In this document: positions 27,684-35,733 of the stretch, in pieces
Position numbering within the stretch: position 1 is the stretch's first letter
Layout: the number at the start of each line of letters is the position of its first letter
DNA from: Bryobacterales bacterium
GTDB taxonomy: Bacteria; Acidobacteriota; Terriglobia; Bryobacterales; Bryobacteraceae
Direction of reading: 5' to 3'
Assembly (NCBI GenBank): GCA_016721425.1
Contig: JADKID010000016.1
Location: 62,001 to 126,000, forward strand
DNA: 64,000 bases
The notes under the pieces: model-generated
Database searches by the model: none
The model's input: only the letters and a program-made list of their open reading frames with translations
What the model was told of the DNA's origin: nothing
Made by a program: the position numbers and the translations under genes

Positions 27684-28454
27684 CTCTTGCCGCCCTCCTG
27701 TGGTGCGCTGGATTGGCTGTACTCCGCGTTAGGCGCCGATGCACCCAGCCCGGTCTCCGGCCCCTCCGGGATCACAGTAATCTGGGGCGCCAGCAGGGCG
27801 CCGATCACTGCGCCCAATAGCAACGCGAACACATGGGAGAGCACCAACGCCGCCCAGCGCACAATGCGGGCGCGGCGGCTTCTCGCTGGCGCCTCTGGAG
27901 CTACTGCCTCCTCCGCCAACCACTCACTCGGCCTGTGATCTTCGCAGTCCCCGGGGCCGCTCGGCTCGTCGCGCAGGGCCATCACCGTCATGCGCTTGAG
28001 CTCGCCGCCGTCCCACGCGAAGCACCCCTCCTCCTCTTTCTGCGGGTCATACACCCACGCAACCTGGCTGGGGTTTGAAAAGAAGTGCTGATGGATGAAC
28101 GTGTCGTGTTCGGAGGAACACGCCAAACCCTGGATGGGAGTGATACCAGCCGACGATCCGCTTTTCGGGGAACTGCGAGTCTTTGATCTGGTAGATGTGC
28201 GTCCACGTATCTTGAGTGAAAGTGACATGGCTGCCTCCCTGGCGGGCCTCCTCTCCGGGAATCGAGGCCTCCACCACGGTCTTCCCGTCATTCGTCACGC
28301 CAATGAGTACGCCGCAGATCTCCTCGTTCATCGATGAGCGCGCGTGCTTCCGGATATCGCGCAGCACCTGGCAGTGAATCTCAAACCGCACGCCCGCCGC
28401 AGGAGCCTCGTCCGGCTGGCTTTGTTTCTGCGATGGCTTGGATCCGCGCTTCAT
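27680..28454 (-). CDS. Membrane-anchored JAMM (JAB1/MPN) deubiquitinase-like peptidase, frameshifted
   Basis: The ATG at 28454 overlaps the E1 stop (ATGA). The frame encodes a JAB domain with the upstream Glu in NEEICGVLIG (E44/E45) and the zinc motif start HSHPGFGVFL (H105, H107), then loses sense near 28112. A second frame picks up exactly where needed with SEHDTFIHQHFFSNPSQVA, supplying the Ser and Asp. Joined, they give a perfect HxHx7SxxD motif. It continues through VYDPQKEEEGCFAWDGGE to a C-terminal transmembrane helix (WAALVLSHVFALLLGAVIG), ending at 27680. Restoring one CT dinucleotide repairs the gene. JAMM peptidases remove or mature ubiquitin-like proteins. The C-terminal anchor places it at the membrane. 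Confidence 0.82.
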
Positions 28455-29659
28455 AGCAACGCTCCTTCCTGCACCGCAAGCGACCCCACCACGAAGGCCG
28501 CGTCCCCGGCAATCACGAATGCCACTTCGCTCTCTCCGGCGCGCGCTGTATACACGTCCCACGGCGGCAGCCCCACTTCACTCAGCTTGCGCTCGCCATA
28601 GCTCTCGGTGCCGCTATAGCTGTGGATCGCCACCACCGCCCGCGTGACGCCGTCCTTTGCACATCGAGCGCGCTCCAAATCCACGGTGCCCACCGGGGCA
28701 AACACCTCTTCCTCTTGGCCGCACGCCGGGCACATCAGCTTCTGAATGATCTCGCGGCTGAACTCCACCACCGGATGGTCCGACCCCAACTCGACCTGCG
28801 CAGCCGTGTAAAGATCCTTGAGGCTGAGGTCCGGCGAACTCCCTGGCAGCCGCACCACCCTTTCATAGACGTGATGACCGCAGCAATCCGGATTCTCCGT
28901 GTACTCCACTACGTACGACGTGTGGCGCACTCCGTCGAACACGTAAGCCTTGCTCGCCAGCACCGGCAAGCCGTGAATGTGCTTCAGCGCTTCCTGGACC
29001 TCGATGCCGGCGATGACCGCCGCCGTGGTGGGCGTCGTGGGTACCTTCCCCGCCTCCATGTCCTCGCGCGTCAGTAGATTACACGACATCCGGCGATCCA
29101 GCAGTCGCCAATCCGCCTCGCCCAGCGTGCACTCGTAACATGGAGGCTGCCCCGGCAGGAACACCCGCGCCAGACCGCTCAGCCCTTCAATCGCGCCGTC
29201 GATCCACGGCCGGCCCATCAGCCACGCGCAGCGGTTGATCCACAGCCGGGCCTCGCGGTTATCCAAACCGGCAATCACCACGTCGGCCCACCCAAATAGA
29301 CCCAGTCCCACGTCAAACAGGACGTTGAGAGGCAGTGCCACGACCGATGCCTGATCGTAGAGGCGATGGTACGCCGCTGCCGCCGTCTCAGCCTTGGTGC
29401 GGCCAATATCGCCCTCCCGGTAGAGCACGCTACGCGAAAGGTTCGAGAGTTCGATCCGGTCAGAATCCACCACCACGACGCGCTCAAAGCCCAGCAATGC
29501 CAAGTTCTTCAGAATCTCGTTGCCCAATGCGCCAGCGCCGATGACCAGGACTCTTGTGGCGCGGATGCGCTCCTGGTCCCACCACTGCAACAGTCGGAAT
29601 CGGCTGAAGCGGTCTTCCACGACATCGGCCGTCGCTATGCGTACCGGGTCCTGTTTCAT
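28451..29659 (-). CDS. E1-like ThiF-family adenylating enzyme
   Basis: A 402-residue enzyme expected to adenylate the C-terminus of the ubiquitin-like protein encoded just upstream and pass it on as a thioester. The nucleotide motif is VIGAGALGNEILKN (GxGxxG at 41-46). Acidic ATP/Mg residues follow in VVDSDRIELSNLSR, then GDIGRTKAE and ADVVIAGLDNREAR. Cys pairs that probably hold structural zinc are CYEC (174-177) with CC at 259-260, and CPAC at 310-313. C193 in RRMSCNLL, before VPTTPTTAAVIAGIEVQEAL, is the best candidate for the thioester cysteine. The C-terminal third (about 270-402) is an extension beyond MoeB/ThiF. There is one base between the Ubl stop and this ATG, and its stop overlaps the JAMM start. 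Confidence 0.9.
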   Translation of the reverse strand: MKQDPVRIATADVVEDRFSRFRLLQWWDQERIRATRVLVIGAGALGNEILKNLALLGFERVVVVDSDRIELSNLSRSVLYREGDIGRTKAETAAAAYHRLYDQASVVALPLNVLFDVGLGLFGWADVVIAGLDNREARLWINRCAWLMGRPWIDGAIEGLSGLARVFLPGQPPCYECTLGEADWRLLDRRMSCNLLTREDMEAGKVPTTPTTAAVIAGIEVQEALKHIHGLPVLASKAYVFDGVRHTSYVVEYTENPDCCGHHVYERVVRLPGSSPDLSLKDLYTAAQVELGSDHPVVEFSREIIQKLMCPACGQEEEVFAPVGTVDLERARCAKDGVTRAVVAIHSYSGTESYGERKLSEVGLPPWDVYTARAGESEVAFVIAGDAAFVVGSLAVQEGALL

Positions 29660-29660
29660 T

Positions 29661-29948
29661 TCATTGGCCTGCGGGCCAGGCGCCGGCCGTGATCTCCGGT
29701 TGGAGCCGCAGAATATCGCCCTCTTTCACCCCGGAATCCGCCAGCGTCTGCCCGTCCTGGACCTGCCGACCGGAGTTCTTGTGATGAAACTTGTAACTGA
29801 GAATCGCGCCGTCAGGCCCGGTCTGGGGAAGTCGCAGCTTCTCGATCAACACCGCGATGATTCTGTTCGCGGGCGCGTCGTCCGGCAATTCCACGGGAAC
29901 CCTCTTGTTTTCTGTCGAGTCGTAAACCGTGACGTTAATCGATGGCAT
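29661..29948 (-). CDS. YukD-like ubiquitin-fold protein
   Basis: A 95-residue protein predicted to adopt a beta-grasp fold. It has an INVTVYDS first strand, a VPVELPDDAPANRIIAVLI strand-helix unit, ILSYKFHHKNSGRQVQDGQT, and the closing ADSGVKEGDILRLQPE, which resembles the LxxxGVxxGDxLxL end of YukD/EsaB-type ubiquitin-like proteins. It lies directly upstream of the E1 gene, the position of the modifier in bacterial ubiquitin-like operons. The C-terminus ITAGAWPAGQ lacks a terminal diglycine; a single AG pair in it could become terminal if the JAMM peptidase trims the tail, but this is speculation. It starts three bases after the protease stop, with GGGAGAGG as a strong ribosome site. Confidence 0.82.
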   Translation of the reverse strand: MPSINVTVYDSTENKRVPVELPDDAPANRIIAVLIEKLRLPQTGPDGAILSYKFHHKNSGRQVQDGQTLADSGVKEGDILRLQPEITAGAWPAGQ

Positions 29949-29949
29949 A

Positions 29950-31259
29950 TCACCTCTCCCGATTCTGACCCCACGCCAGGAAGCTCTTCAGCCTGCCCCG
30001 GCCGTCCCCCTGGAATGTCCAGCCCGCCTCGGTCAAAAAGGCGTCGACGCGCGTTGCGAAATTCAGGTTTCCCCGCGGGGCTGCCCGCTTCAAACGTAAA
30101 CGCCGGCCGGGGGGGGGGGGGGGGCCGGGCGGGCCGCCGCGGGCCGGGGGGGGGGGGGGGGGGGGGGGGGGGCGGCGGGGGCGGGGGGGGCCCGTGGGGA
30201 GGGGGCAAGGAAAAAGGCGGGCCCGGGGGGGGGGGGCGGGGCGGGGGCGCGGGGCGGGGGGCGGGGCGGGGGGGGGGGGGGGGGGGGGGGCGGGGGGGGG
30301 GCTCTGCGGATGACCGATCACATACACCCCACTGCCCACCACCAGGTCCGGATACCGGATGACAGGCTGCCGGAATCGCGCGCTGCCCGTCCGGCGGGCG
30401 ATCCACAACAGTGCGAGATCCAGATCATGGTGCCGAGCGATCACATCCGCGTAGGCATAGCTGCCGGCGCTCGATACCACCAGCACGCGCTCTGCCTGAT
30501 TCTTCATCAACGGCGTGGGCGGTTCCGCCACGTGGCGGTTCGTCGCCAGCAGATACCCGTTCTCGTCAGCCATCAGCAGGGTCGCCGCCCCAATGGCCGA
30601 ATTTTCCAGCGAAGCCTCCGCAGCGGTCCGCCCGGTTCCGGCAAAACGATAAAAACCAGGCGCCTGGTCTGCGCGGCAATTTCGACGGCGCTCAAGGGCG
30701 CCGTCGCCGGAAAGGACGCGAACGAGCTGGCGAGATCGTGCGATACCAGCCCCAGAGGAAGCAGCGCCGCCTCTCTCACCGCCGGCGCCTTCAGAAACCA
30801 CACATACGCCGTTGCCACAGAGGTGATCAGGCCGCTGATGATGAGCAGCGTGCACAGAAACGCTGTCCACGTCGTTCTCTGGCGTTCGCGGTGGCGGAGA
30901 AACACCCGCACCGCAATCGAGGCGCCGCACAGCAACGGCAGGCTCAGAGTCAATACGGAACCAACGACTACGCCCCACCACGGAATGCCGGAGCGCTGCT
31001 CTGCAGCGGCCGGAGCGATACCGCCCATCGGCGCGGCGCCGAGCTCGCTCGCCGTAATCACCAACCGTTCCGCAGCATTTTCCTGGTGATCGGCCATGCG
31101 CCTCTGAATATCGCCTTTGAGATTGGAAAAGGTTGAGCTTACATCATTGGGCACTTCTTCGCAATGCCGAGAGTTGTCCACGGCCCGGGGAGATCGTCCG
31201 TTGAGTTCCAGCGTGATCAGACTGCGGCAGTGAGGACAGCAATTGCCCTTCGTGCGCAT
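29950..31259 (-). CDS. Zinc-ribbon, two-helix membrane protein with trypsin-like serine protease domain; damaged
   Basis: The N-terminal frame (31259 to about 30620) encodes a CPHC zinc knuckle and two membrane helices (WWGVVVGSVLTLSLPLLC and TAFLCTLLIISGLITSVATA). Near 30610-30640 the frame changes and a trypsin-like fold begins: AAEASLENSAIGAATLL, the His in YLLATNRHVAE, the Asp in ARHHDLDLALLWI, then VGSGVYVIGHPQ. The catalytic Ser region falls in a 199-base poly-G block. Afterwards the end of the fold reappears (NLNFATRVDAFL) and the gene stops at 29950, three bases before the Ubl start. The block has roughly the length expected for the missing segment. It is the first gene of the operon; a membrane protease could process the modifier or a target. 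Confidence 0.65.
30103..30301. other. Poly-G block, probable sequencing or assembly artefact
   Basis: About 199 bases of almost uninterrupted G on the plus strand, with runs up to about 27 and 23 and occasional C. It sits inside the protease gene exactly where the catalytic serine region should be. Poly-G of this kind is typical of two-colour short-read chemistry failing on a hard template, propagated into the consensus. I do not read it as a biological G-quadruplex array. Confidence 0.8.
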
Positions 31260-31644
31260 TCAGCTTCGGGAATCGCGGCGATATCCGCTTCGAAGCAAGC
31301 CAACCGCTGTCTGAACGTCTTCTGCTGCGCGACTCACCTCCTCAGGCGGACGCCACAAATAGTGAGCCGGCTGGGACGAATTCGACTGCTGCTTCGCGCA
31401 CACGCACCGAAGACTCATACTTTGGGGGCTATCCGGCTGAACCATTCGCCGGCCGGCTCGATCGTCGTTCTAGGGCGTGAGTCGGAGTTAGCACTCGGTG
31501 CGAACGAGAGGGAAGCGCTGGCCGGCGGCATCCCGTCGGTCAGAGGGATCCCAACGGTGATGGTGGCCACGCTCGACAGGACAGCCGTTCTGACAGGAGC
31601 GTTCCCAACCGCTGGATGTTCGCGTGCCGGCAGGTGGCGAAAGC
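31260..31644. other. Leader region of the ubiquitin-like operon; short minus-strand frame at its end
   Basis: This gap separates the operon from the TPR gene upstream. It must hold the operon promoter unless transcription reads through from the cytochrome operon, which runs in the same direction. A 61-codon minus-strand frame ends at 31260, directly against the protease ATG (TGA then ATG). It has no recognisable domain, contains only one Cys-x-Cys pair and could be chance. No convincing -35/-10 pair, terminator or repeat is visible. Confidence 0.35.
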
Positions 31645-32202
31645 CTAGACTCCGCCGGGCCCTCCGGGCGCCAACTGTTTGAGTCCGGCGGCGGACTTCT
31701 TTCCGCTGTCGGATTCCGGAGCGACCTGGACAGCTTTTCGCCAGTGCGGTAGTGCCTTGGCGACATCGCCGCTGTTTGCATAGATGGCGCCCAGATTATA
31801 GAGCGCATCCACGTGATTGGGGTCGCTAGCGAGGATCTTCTCCGTCTCGGCAATCGCGCAGGGCAGATCATCCAACTCGTAACAGGCGCGCCCAAGTTCG
31901 AGCAGCGCCTCTATGTTCTTCGGCTCCGCCTTCAGCACCTCTTCCAAGCGCCGGCGGGCTTCGCCGGGTTGCTTCTGTTCGGTAGCGATCTGCGCCAGGC
32001 GCAGCAGCACCGGGGCGTGGCCCGGCTTCTTCTTGAGCTGCTCTTCCAGCGTGATCTTCTCATGCGCCGTGTCGGGCGCCGCAGCCGCCGCGGGCTGAGG
32101 CTTTACGTCCGGTATGGTCTTCCGGTTCGTTCCGTACCAGAGAGCGCCACCCAGCAGGGCAGCCAGCGCTAGCGCCGCCATTGCGGCCTTCGAGTTCGAC
32201 AT
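31645..32202 (-). CDS. Membrane-anchored TPR protein
   Basis: A 185-residue protein with an N-terminal hydrophobic anchor (AAMAALALAALLGGALWYG), an Ala/Pro linker, and about three tetratricopeptide repeats (for example APVLLRLAQIATEQKQPGEA, IEALLELGRACYELDDLPCA and HVDALYNLGAIYANSGDVAK). TPR proteins of this form often accompany cytochrome maturation or multihaem cytochrome genes as assembly scaffolds (NrfG/CcmH-like). The ATG at 32202 is chosen because the anchor starts there and GGGCGGGTG precedes it. It is the last gene of the cytochrome operon, one base after the stop of a 45-codon membrane gene. The scaffold role is inferred from context. Confidence 0.78.
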   Translation of the reverse strand: MSNSKAAMAALALAALLGGALWYGTNRKTIPDVKPQPAAAAAPDTAHEKITLEEQLKKKPGHAPVLLRLAQIATEQKQPGEARRRLEEVLKAEPKNIEALLELGRACYELDDLPCAIAETEKILASDPNHVDALYNLGAIYANSGDVAKALPHWRKAVQVAPESDSGKKSAAGLKQLAPGGPGGV

Positions 32203-32203
32203 A

Positions 32204-32341
32204 CTACACCCGCCCTTTCCGTGGCCGCTCAGAGCCCGCCACGCCGGCACCGGCCGCGCCGTTCCTCAACCTCTTCCAATAGCCGCGCATCGTGAACAGC
32301 GTGATCACCAGTGCACCAGCAAATGAGTAAACAGTGTCCAT
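32204..32341 (-). CDS. Small single-pass membrane protein (45 aa)
   Basis: A 45-codon gene starting at ATG 32341, 11 bases after the cytochrome-b-like stop and ending one base before the TPR start. It encodes one helix (VYSFAGALVITLFTM) followed by a basic tail (RGYWKRLRNG and a final RPRKGRV), a positive-inside arrangement. The tight packing in an otherwise overlapping operon and the helix-plus-basic-tail design argue for a real small subunit rather than noise. CcmD-like or cytochrome-oxidase-assembly miniproteins look similar, but no family can be named. Confidence 0.6.
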   Translation of the reverse strand: MDTVYSFAGALVITLFTMRGYWKRLRNGAAGAGVAGSERPRKGRV

Positions 32342-32352
32342 ATCAATCCGTT

Positions 32353-33276
32353 CTAAAAATAGCCCATCAGCAGCACCGTCCCAATGTGCGCCGCCACCAA
32401 AACCACGAAGGCATAACTGAACGGGCGGTGGACCACATGCCACAGGTGGAACACCTGGCCGGCCCTGCTCAGAAAGAGAATTTTCGATGTCAGCCACGAT
32501 TGCTCGCGCACAGCCGCCAGTACGTACTCCAGCTCATCGTGGCTGCTACGGCGCAATCCGCCGAACGTAGTCCAAAGCTCGCGCGGGCTCAGTACCTTGC
32601 GCCGGGCTGCGGCAATCCGCCACGGGCGGCGCAGGTCGAGACTCGCCATCGTCAGCATCGCTGCCCAAAGCGACATCGCCGCCACCTCGCTAGAGGACGG
32701 CAGCTCCAATACAGTATCCAACTCTTTCTCGCTGAAGATGCTCTGCGCGTGCAGCTCATTGGCTAGGGCTTCCGCCTCATCCGAGAGCTCCTGAAGGGAT
32801 CGCTCGGCCGCCCCCATGCTGCGCGGAATCTGCGCGTATAGGTAGCGCCCCACAAAGCCGCTCATCACAATCGCCATCATGATCCAGTAAGCCATCCCCG
32901 CCAGACCGTTCAGTTTCAGCGAGGAGTGGTAGGTGACCACCATGGGCACAATCAGGCCCAGTGTCACGTGGACGTCCAGCCACCGGCTCGTCTTGCCGAA
33001 GCGTTGCATCGGCTTGATGCGCTTTCTGAGCGGATACAGATAGATCCCAGCGAATAGAAACGCCGCCGCCAATCCCAACTTGATGCCCATGGATCCGGCC
33101 GGCCGCAGGGCTACGTGCTGCGGATGAAACGGACGTTCAGTCAGAGGCAGAAGGTAGTAGCCCGCACCTTCCCAGCCCAGGTACAGCGCCACCGCGATTG
33201 ACGCGCACGCGAGCGTGGTCACTACGGCCCGATGGCCCATCTCCTTCAGCGGCCGTGTCCGGATCAGCGTCCTCAT
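32353..33276 (-). CDS. Dihaem cytochrome b-like quinol-oxidising/reducing membrane protein
   Basis: A 307-residue membrane protein with about five helices. Histidines cluster in two helices: H103 and H117 in DVHVTLGLIVPMVVTYH, and H277, H280, H283 and H297 in VFHLWHVVHRPFSYAF followed by VAAHIGTVLLMG. Two His pairs about 14 residues apart within helices are the hallmark of a dihaem cytochrome b. It would link the quinone pool to the periplasmic multihaem cytochromes of the same operon. A charged soluble insertion (about 155-250) separates the helix sets. The ATG at 33276 overlaps the upstream stop as ATGA; the longer in-frame extension is antisense-like and lacks a ribosome site. Confidence 0.78.
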   Translation of the reverse strand: MRTLIRTRPLKEMGHRAVVTTLACASIAVALYLGWEGAGYYLLPLTERPFHPQHVALRPAGSMGIKLGLAAAFLFAGIYLYPLRKRIKPMQRFGKTSRWLDVHVTLGLIVPMVVTYHSSLKLNGLAGMAYWIMMAIVMSGFVGRYLYAQIPRSMGAAERSLQELSDEAEALANELHAQSIFSEKELDTVLELPSSSEVAAMSLWAAMLTMASLDLRRPWRIAAARRKVLSPRELWTTFGGLRRSSHDELEYVLAAVREQSWLTSKILFLSRAGQVFHLWHVVHRPFSYAFVVLVAAHIGTVLLMGYF

Positions 33277-34052
33277 TGCTTCGGCAACTCCTGCAACTTC
33301 TGCTCCGAGCTGACTTCGAATCGCCGGTAGGCGGAAAACTCGTGCTGATTCCGCCAGTGCTGATGCGCCGTGCGGGCCTCCACCACGGCCAGCTTCGGCA
33401 CCCAAACCGTCACGGACGCCGCTCCCGGTCCATACTCCACCGAAGACGTCAAAGCCTCCAGCCCGATGTCGGCCAGCGGCTCGCGCAACTCCGTTTGAAT
33501 CTTGTTCACCGCTCCGGTGTCCGGCGCCAGCCAAGCCGTGCCACGCCACGCAATCGGGTACTCACGACCCTTCACCTCCAGCACGGTGGGCGAGGCGTGG
33601 CCAGGCAGATGTTCAAACTGTACCCTCTTCCACACCACCCCGCCAATCGTCTCAGGCTCAATCTCCTTGAAATCATAGCTGCCCTGAAAATGCGGATGAA
33701 ACACAACCTGCATCACAGCAAAACCCGTCGTCGCCAGCAACGCCTGCGGCGGCTCCTTCTGCGGACGGCTCTTTTCCAGCCGTGATTCCTCCACGGTGAA
33801 GCTGTCGCCGGCCGTCTCCAGCAGGATCAGGTAATCGAACACGCTCTCCCGCCGGTTGGCAACCTTATTGCCCTGCCCGTACTTCAACTGCGTCAGTTTC
33901 TCCGTGCAGGCCAGAGCCGGAAACAGAGCAGCAAACTCCTCGGCCTGCCGCCCTGCCTTTTCCAGAAGCGCCACCGGGCGCTGCGCGCGCGCCTGCTCCG
34001 CCGCCCCGGCAAGCAGCAGAGTGGTGACCAGAAGATGCCCGAATCGCGCCAT
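33273..34052 (-). CDS. Secreted protein of unknown function in the cytochrome operon
   Basis: A 259-residue exported protein with a signal peptide ending EQARA. The mature part has FPALACTEKLTQLKY near its start and a beta-rich central region (FKEIEPETIGGVVWKRVQF, PIAWRGTAWLAPDTGAVNK). This pattern recurs in Acidobacterial secreted proteins annotated only as hypothetical. No CxxCH, protease or binding motif is visible. Its ATG overlaps the stop of the beta-barrel gene (TGATG) and its stop overlaps the cytochrome-b-like ATG, so it belongs to the conduit operon. A periplasmic or lipoprotein-carrier-like accessory role is a guess. Confidence 0.7.
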   Translation of the reverse strand: MARFGHLLVTTLLLAGAAEQARAQRPVALLEKAGRQAEEFAALFPALACTEKLTQLKYGQGNKVANRRESVFDYLILLETAGDSFTVEESRLEKSRPQKEPPQALLATTGFAVMQVVFHPHFQGSYDFKEIEPETIGGVVWKRVQFEHLPGHASPTVLEVKGREYPIAWRGTAWLAPDTGAVNKIQTELREPLADIGLEALTSSVEYGPGAASVTVWVPKLAVVEARTAHQHWRNQHEFSAYRRFEVSSEQKLQELPKQ

Positions 34053-35731
34053 CAGAATCGGTATCCCAGAGTGAAAAATATCTGATCGTAGTTCTGCACT
34101 TCACCTCGATAAGAGAGCCAGCCACCCATGAGAAAGTAGTGTTCGCTCAAACTCCAGTCCGCCTGGCCATTGACGAATCGCGAGCGATTCTGCCGCGTCA
34201 GCGGCCCCGCAAAGTTCTGCTGACCCACTTGCAACTCCAGCCGCAGATCGTTGCCCATCTCGCGTGTCAGGCTGACCGATTCATAGGAGCCGCTTCCAAA
34301 CGTGCTGTTGAATCGCGTATATCGCCCGTCCACACGCACGCCAATCCACGGGAGCCGCGTCCAGCCCACGCTGTACATCTGGTTCAACGAGCTCTTCTCA
34401 TCCCCTTCGCGCTTGCTTCTGCCCCAGTTCGCCGAGAGCACCAGGCGATTGAGCGGCTGCGCGCGGAATCCGCCGCTGAAGCCCTGGAACAGATACTTGT
34501 CCAGCAGGCCGGTGCCAATCAGGGCGGTATCAAACGTCGGCAACCCGCGGAAATAGTTCTGGTTCACATCGAACGAGAGACGCGTCGAGGGCTGGAAACG
34601 GGCCGTCAGAAAACTCCGGCTCAGCATCGTACCCTTCTCGCCGTTCATGTAGCGAGGATTCTTCTGGTCCGCTTCCATGCTGTGCATGATGCTGAACTTC
34701 GACCCCGCATAGAGAGAGTTCTCGACAAACAGAAACTGCCGTTCCGGCCGCCAGCGTACGCGCGTAATTGCCGCTCCCACCGTGCCGGTCCAACGGACTT
34801 TCTCAAAGGCGCCCTGGTCAAAGCTGGTGAAGACCCCCAGCATTTGCCGGTTCGGGTCGTAGTTCCATTGCGTCGGGTCCGGCGTGGAACCGGCAAAGAT
34901 GCCGGCCGTCACGTGAGGCACAATCCGGATGGCCGCATATCCACCGTCGATCGTGCTGAGGCTTGAAGCCCACGGTACCAGGACACGCCCGAATCCGAGC
35001 GTGTAGCGGGAGCGGGGGTTGTTGTAGAACATCCCGATCGTATATGTGCGATTGATCAGATCGATCATCGTCTGCTGCTGGGAACCCGACCGCCGCGTGT
35101 TCCAGCGCCCACGCCAGTACCCGGTGAGGTTCCAGTACGTGCCGTCGATCCGCGTCCAATCCACGCGTGCCGAAATGCCCTCCTGGTGTGAACTCAGTCC
35201 GCCCGGGCTGCGGTCGTTGATGACATTCACCTCAAACCCGATACGCCCCCTCAGCCGGCCCACCTCCCGCAGTTGCGGCTTCGGCACGTACTCGCGGACC
35301 TCCTCTTCCAGAGGATCGCCACTCGTGAAGCTGATCACCTGGGCGTAGCGCTGCCGGCGGCTGGCGGCCACCAGTCGCTCAAACGCCTCCGCGTCCTTGC
35401 CGGAGAGCTCAGCCACATCACCCACCTGCGGTTGCGCTTCCTTCTCCGGATTCCTCACTTCGGCCAAAGCGGACTGTGTCGCCACCGACACCACCACCAG
35501 ATCGCCAATCCGCTGCGTGGCCATACGGGCCTCTCCCGGCGCGCGACGCTCCAGCTTGAGCGACATGCCCTCCGCCAGTCCGTGGGCACTCCCTCCATCC
35601 AGATACACCATCCCCGGCACCACCTGCTTCACCGCGAAATTGCGACGGGCTGGCGCGGCCGGAGTCGCCGGAGCGCCCTGCCCCGCCGCGACGGCTGCCA
35701 ACATCATGACTGTGAGGAAGAACCTGATCAT
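34052..35731 (-). CDS. Outer-membrane beta-barrel protein of a putative porin-cytochrome conduit
   Basis: A 559-residue protein with a signal peptide (MIRFFLTVMMLAAVAAGQ), an N-terminal periplasmic domain of about 150 residues and then a long series of amphipathic strands alternating with turns (YWNLTGYWRGRWNTRR, YTIGMFYNNPRSRYTLGFG, YFLMGGWLSYRGEVQNY). It ends with aromatic F (FFTLGYRF), as outer-membrane barrels do. Placed directly after two multihaem cytochromes, it is the natural candidate for the pore that carries electrons across the outer membrane, as MtrB/PioB-type barrels do. It does not show the MtrB CxxC motif and I cannot place it in that family by sequence. The ATG at 35731 lies two bases after the giant cytochrome stop. 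Confidence 0.75.
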   Translation of the reverse strand: MIRFFLTVMMLAAVAAGQGAPATPAAPARRNFAVKQVVPGMVYLDGGSAHGLAEGMSLKLERRAPGEARMATQRIGDLVVVSVATQSALAEVRNPEKEAQPQVGDVAELSGKDAEAFERLVAASRRQRYAQVISFTSGDPLEEEVREYVPKPQLREVGRLRGRIGFEVNVINDRSPGGLSSHQEGISARVDWTRIDGTYWNLTGYWRGRWNTRRSGSQQQTMIDLINRTYTIGMFYNNPRSRYTLGFGRVLVPWASSLSTIDGGYAAIRIVPHVTAGIFAGSTPDPTQWNYDPNRQMLGVFTSFDQGAFEKVRWTGTVGAAITRVRWRPERQFLFVENSLYAGSKFSIMHSMEADQKNPRYMNGEKGTMLSRSFLTARFQPSTRLSFDVNQNYFRGLPTFDTALIGTGLLDKYLFQGFSGGFRAQPLNRLVLSANWGRSKREGDEKSSLNQMYSVGWTRLPWIGVRVDGRYTRFNSTFGSGSYESVSLTREMGNDLRLELQVGQQNFAGPLTRQNRSRFVNGQADWSLSEHYFLMGGWLSYRGEVQNYDQIFFTLGYRF

Positions 35732-35733
35732 GC

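Noticed and set aside
29440..29470. A GTTCGATCC-like tRNA T-loop.
   Set aside because: It lies inside the conserved E1 gene and no acceptor stem or anticodon arm can be formed. No tRNA was found in the window.
30103..30301. A giant G-quadruplex or regulatory G-tract.
   Set aside because: It replaces the conserved part of a protease domain and has the look of a base-calling artefact.
31260..31445. A 61-codon gene at the head of the ubiquitin-like operon.
   Set aside because: The TGA/ATG junction is attractive, but there is no ribosome site, no domain and no hydrophobic or charged pattern; kept only as a note.
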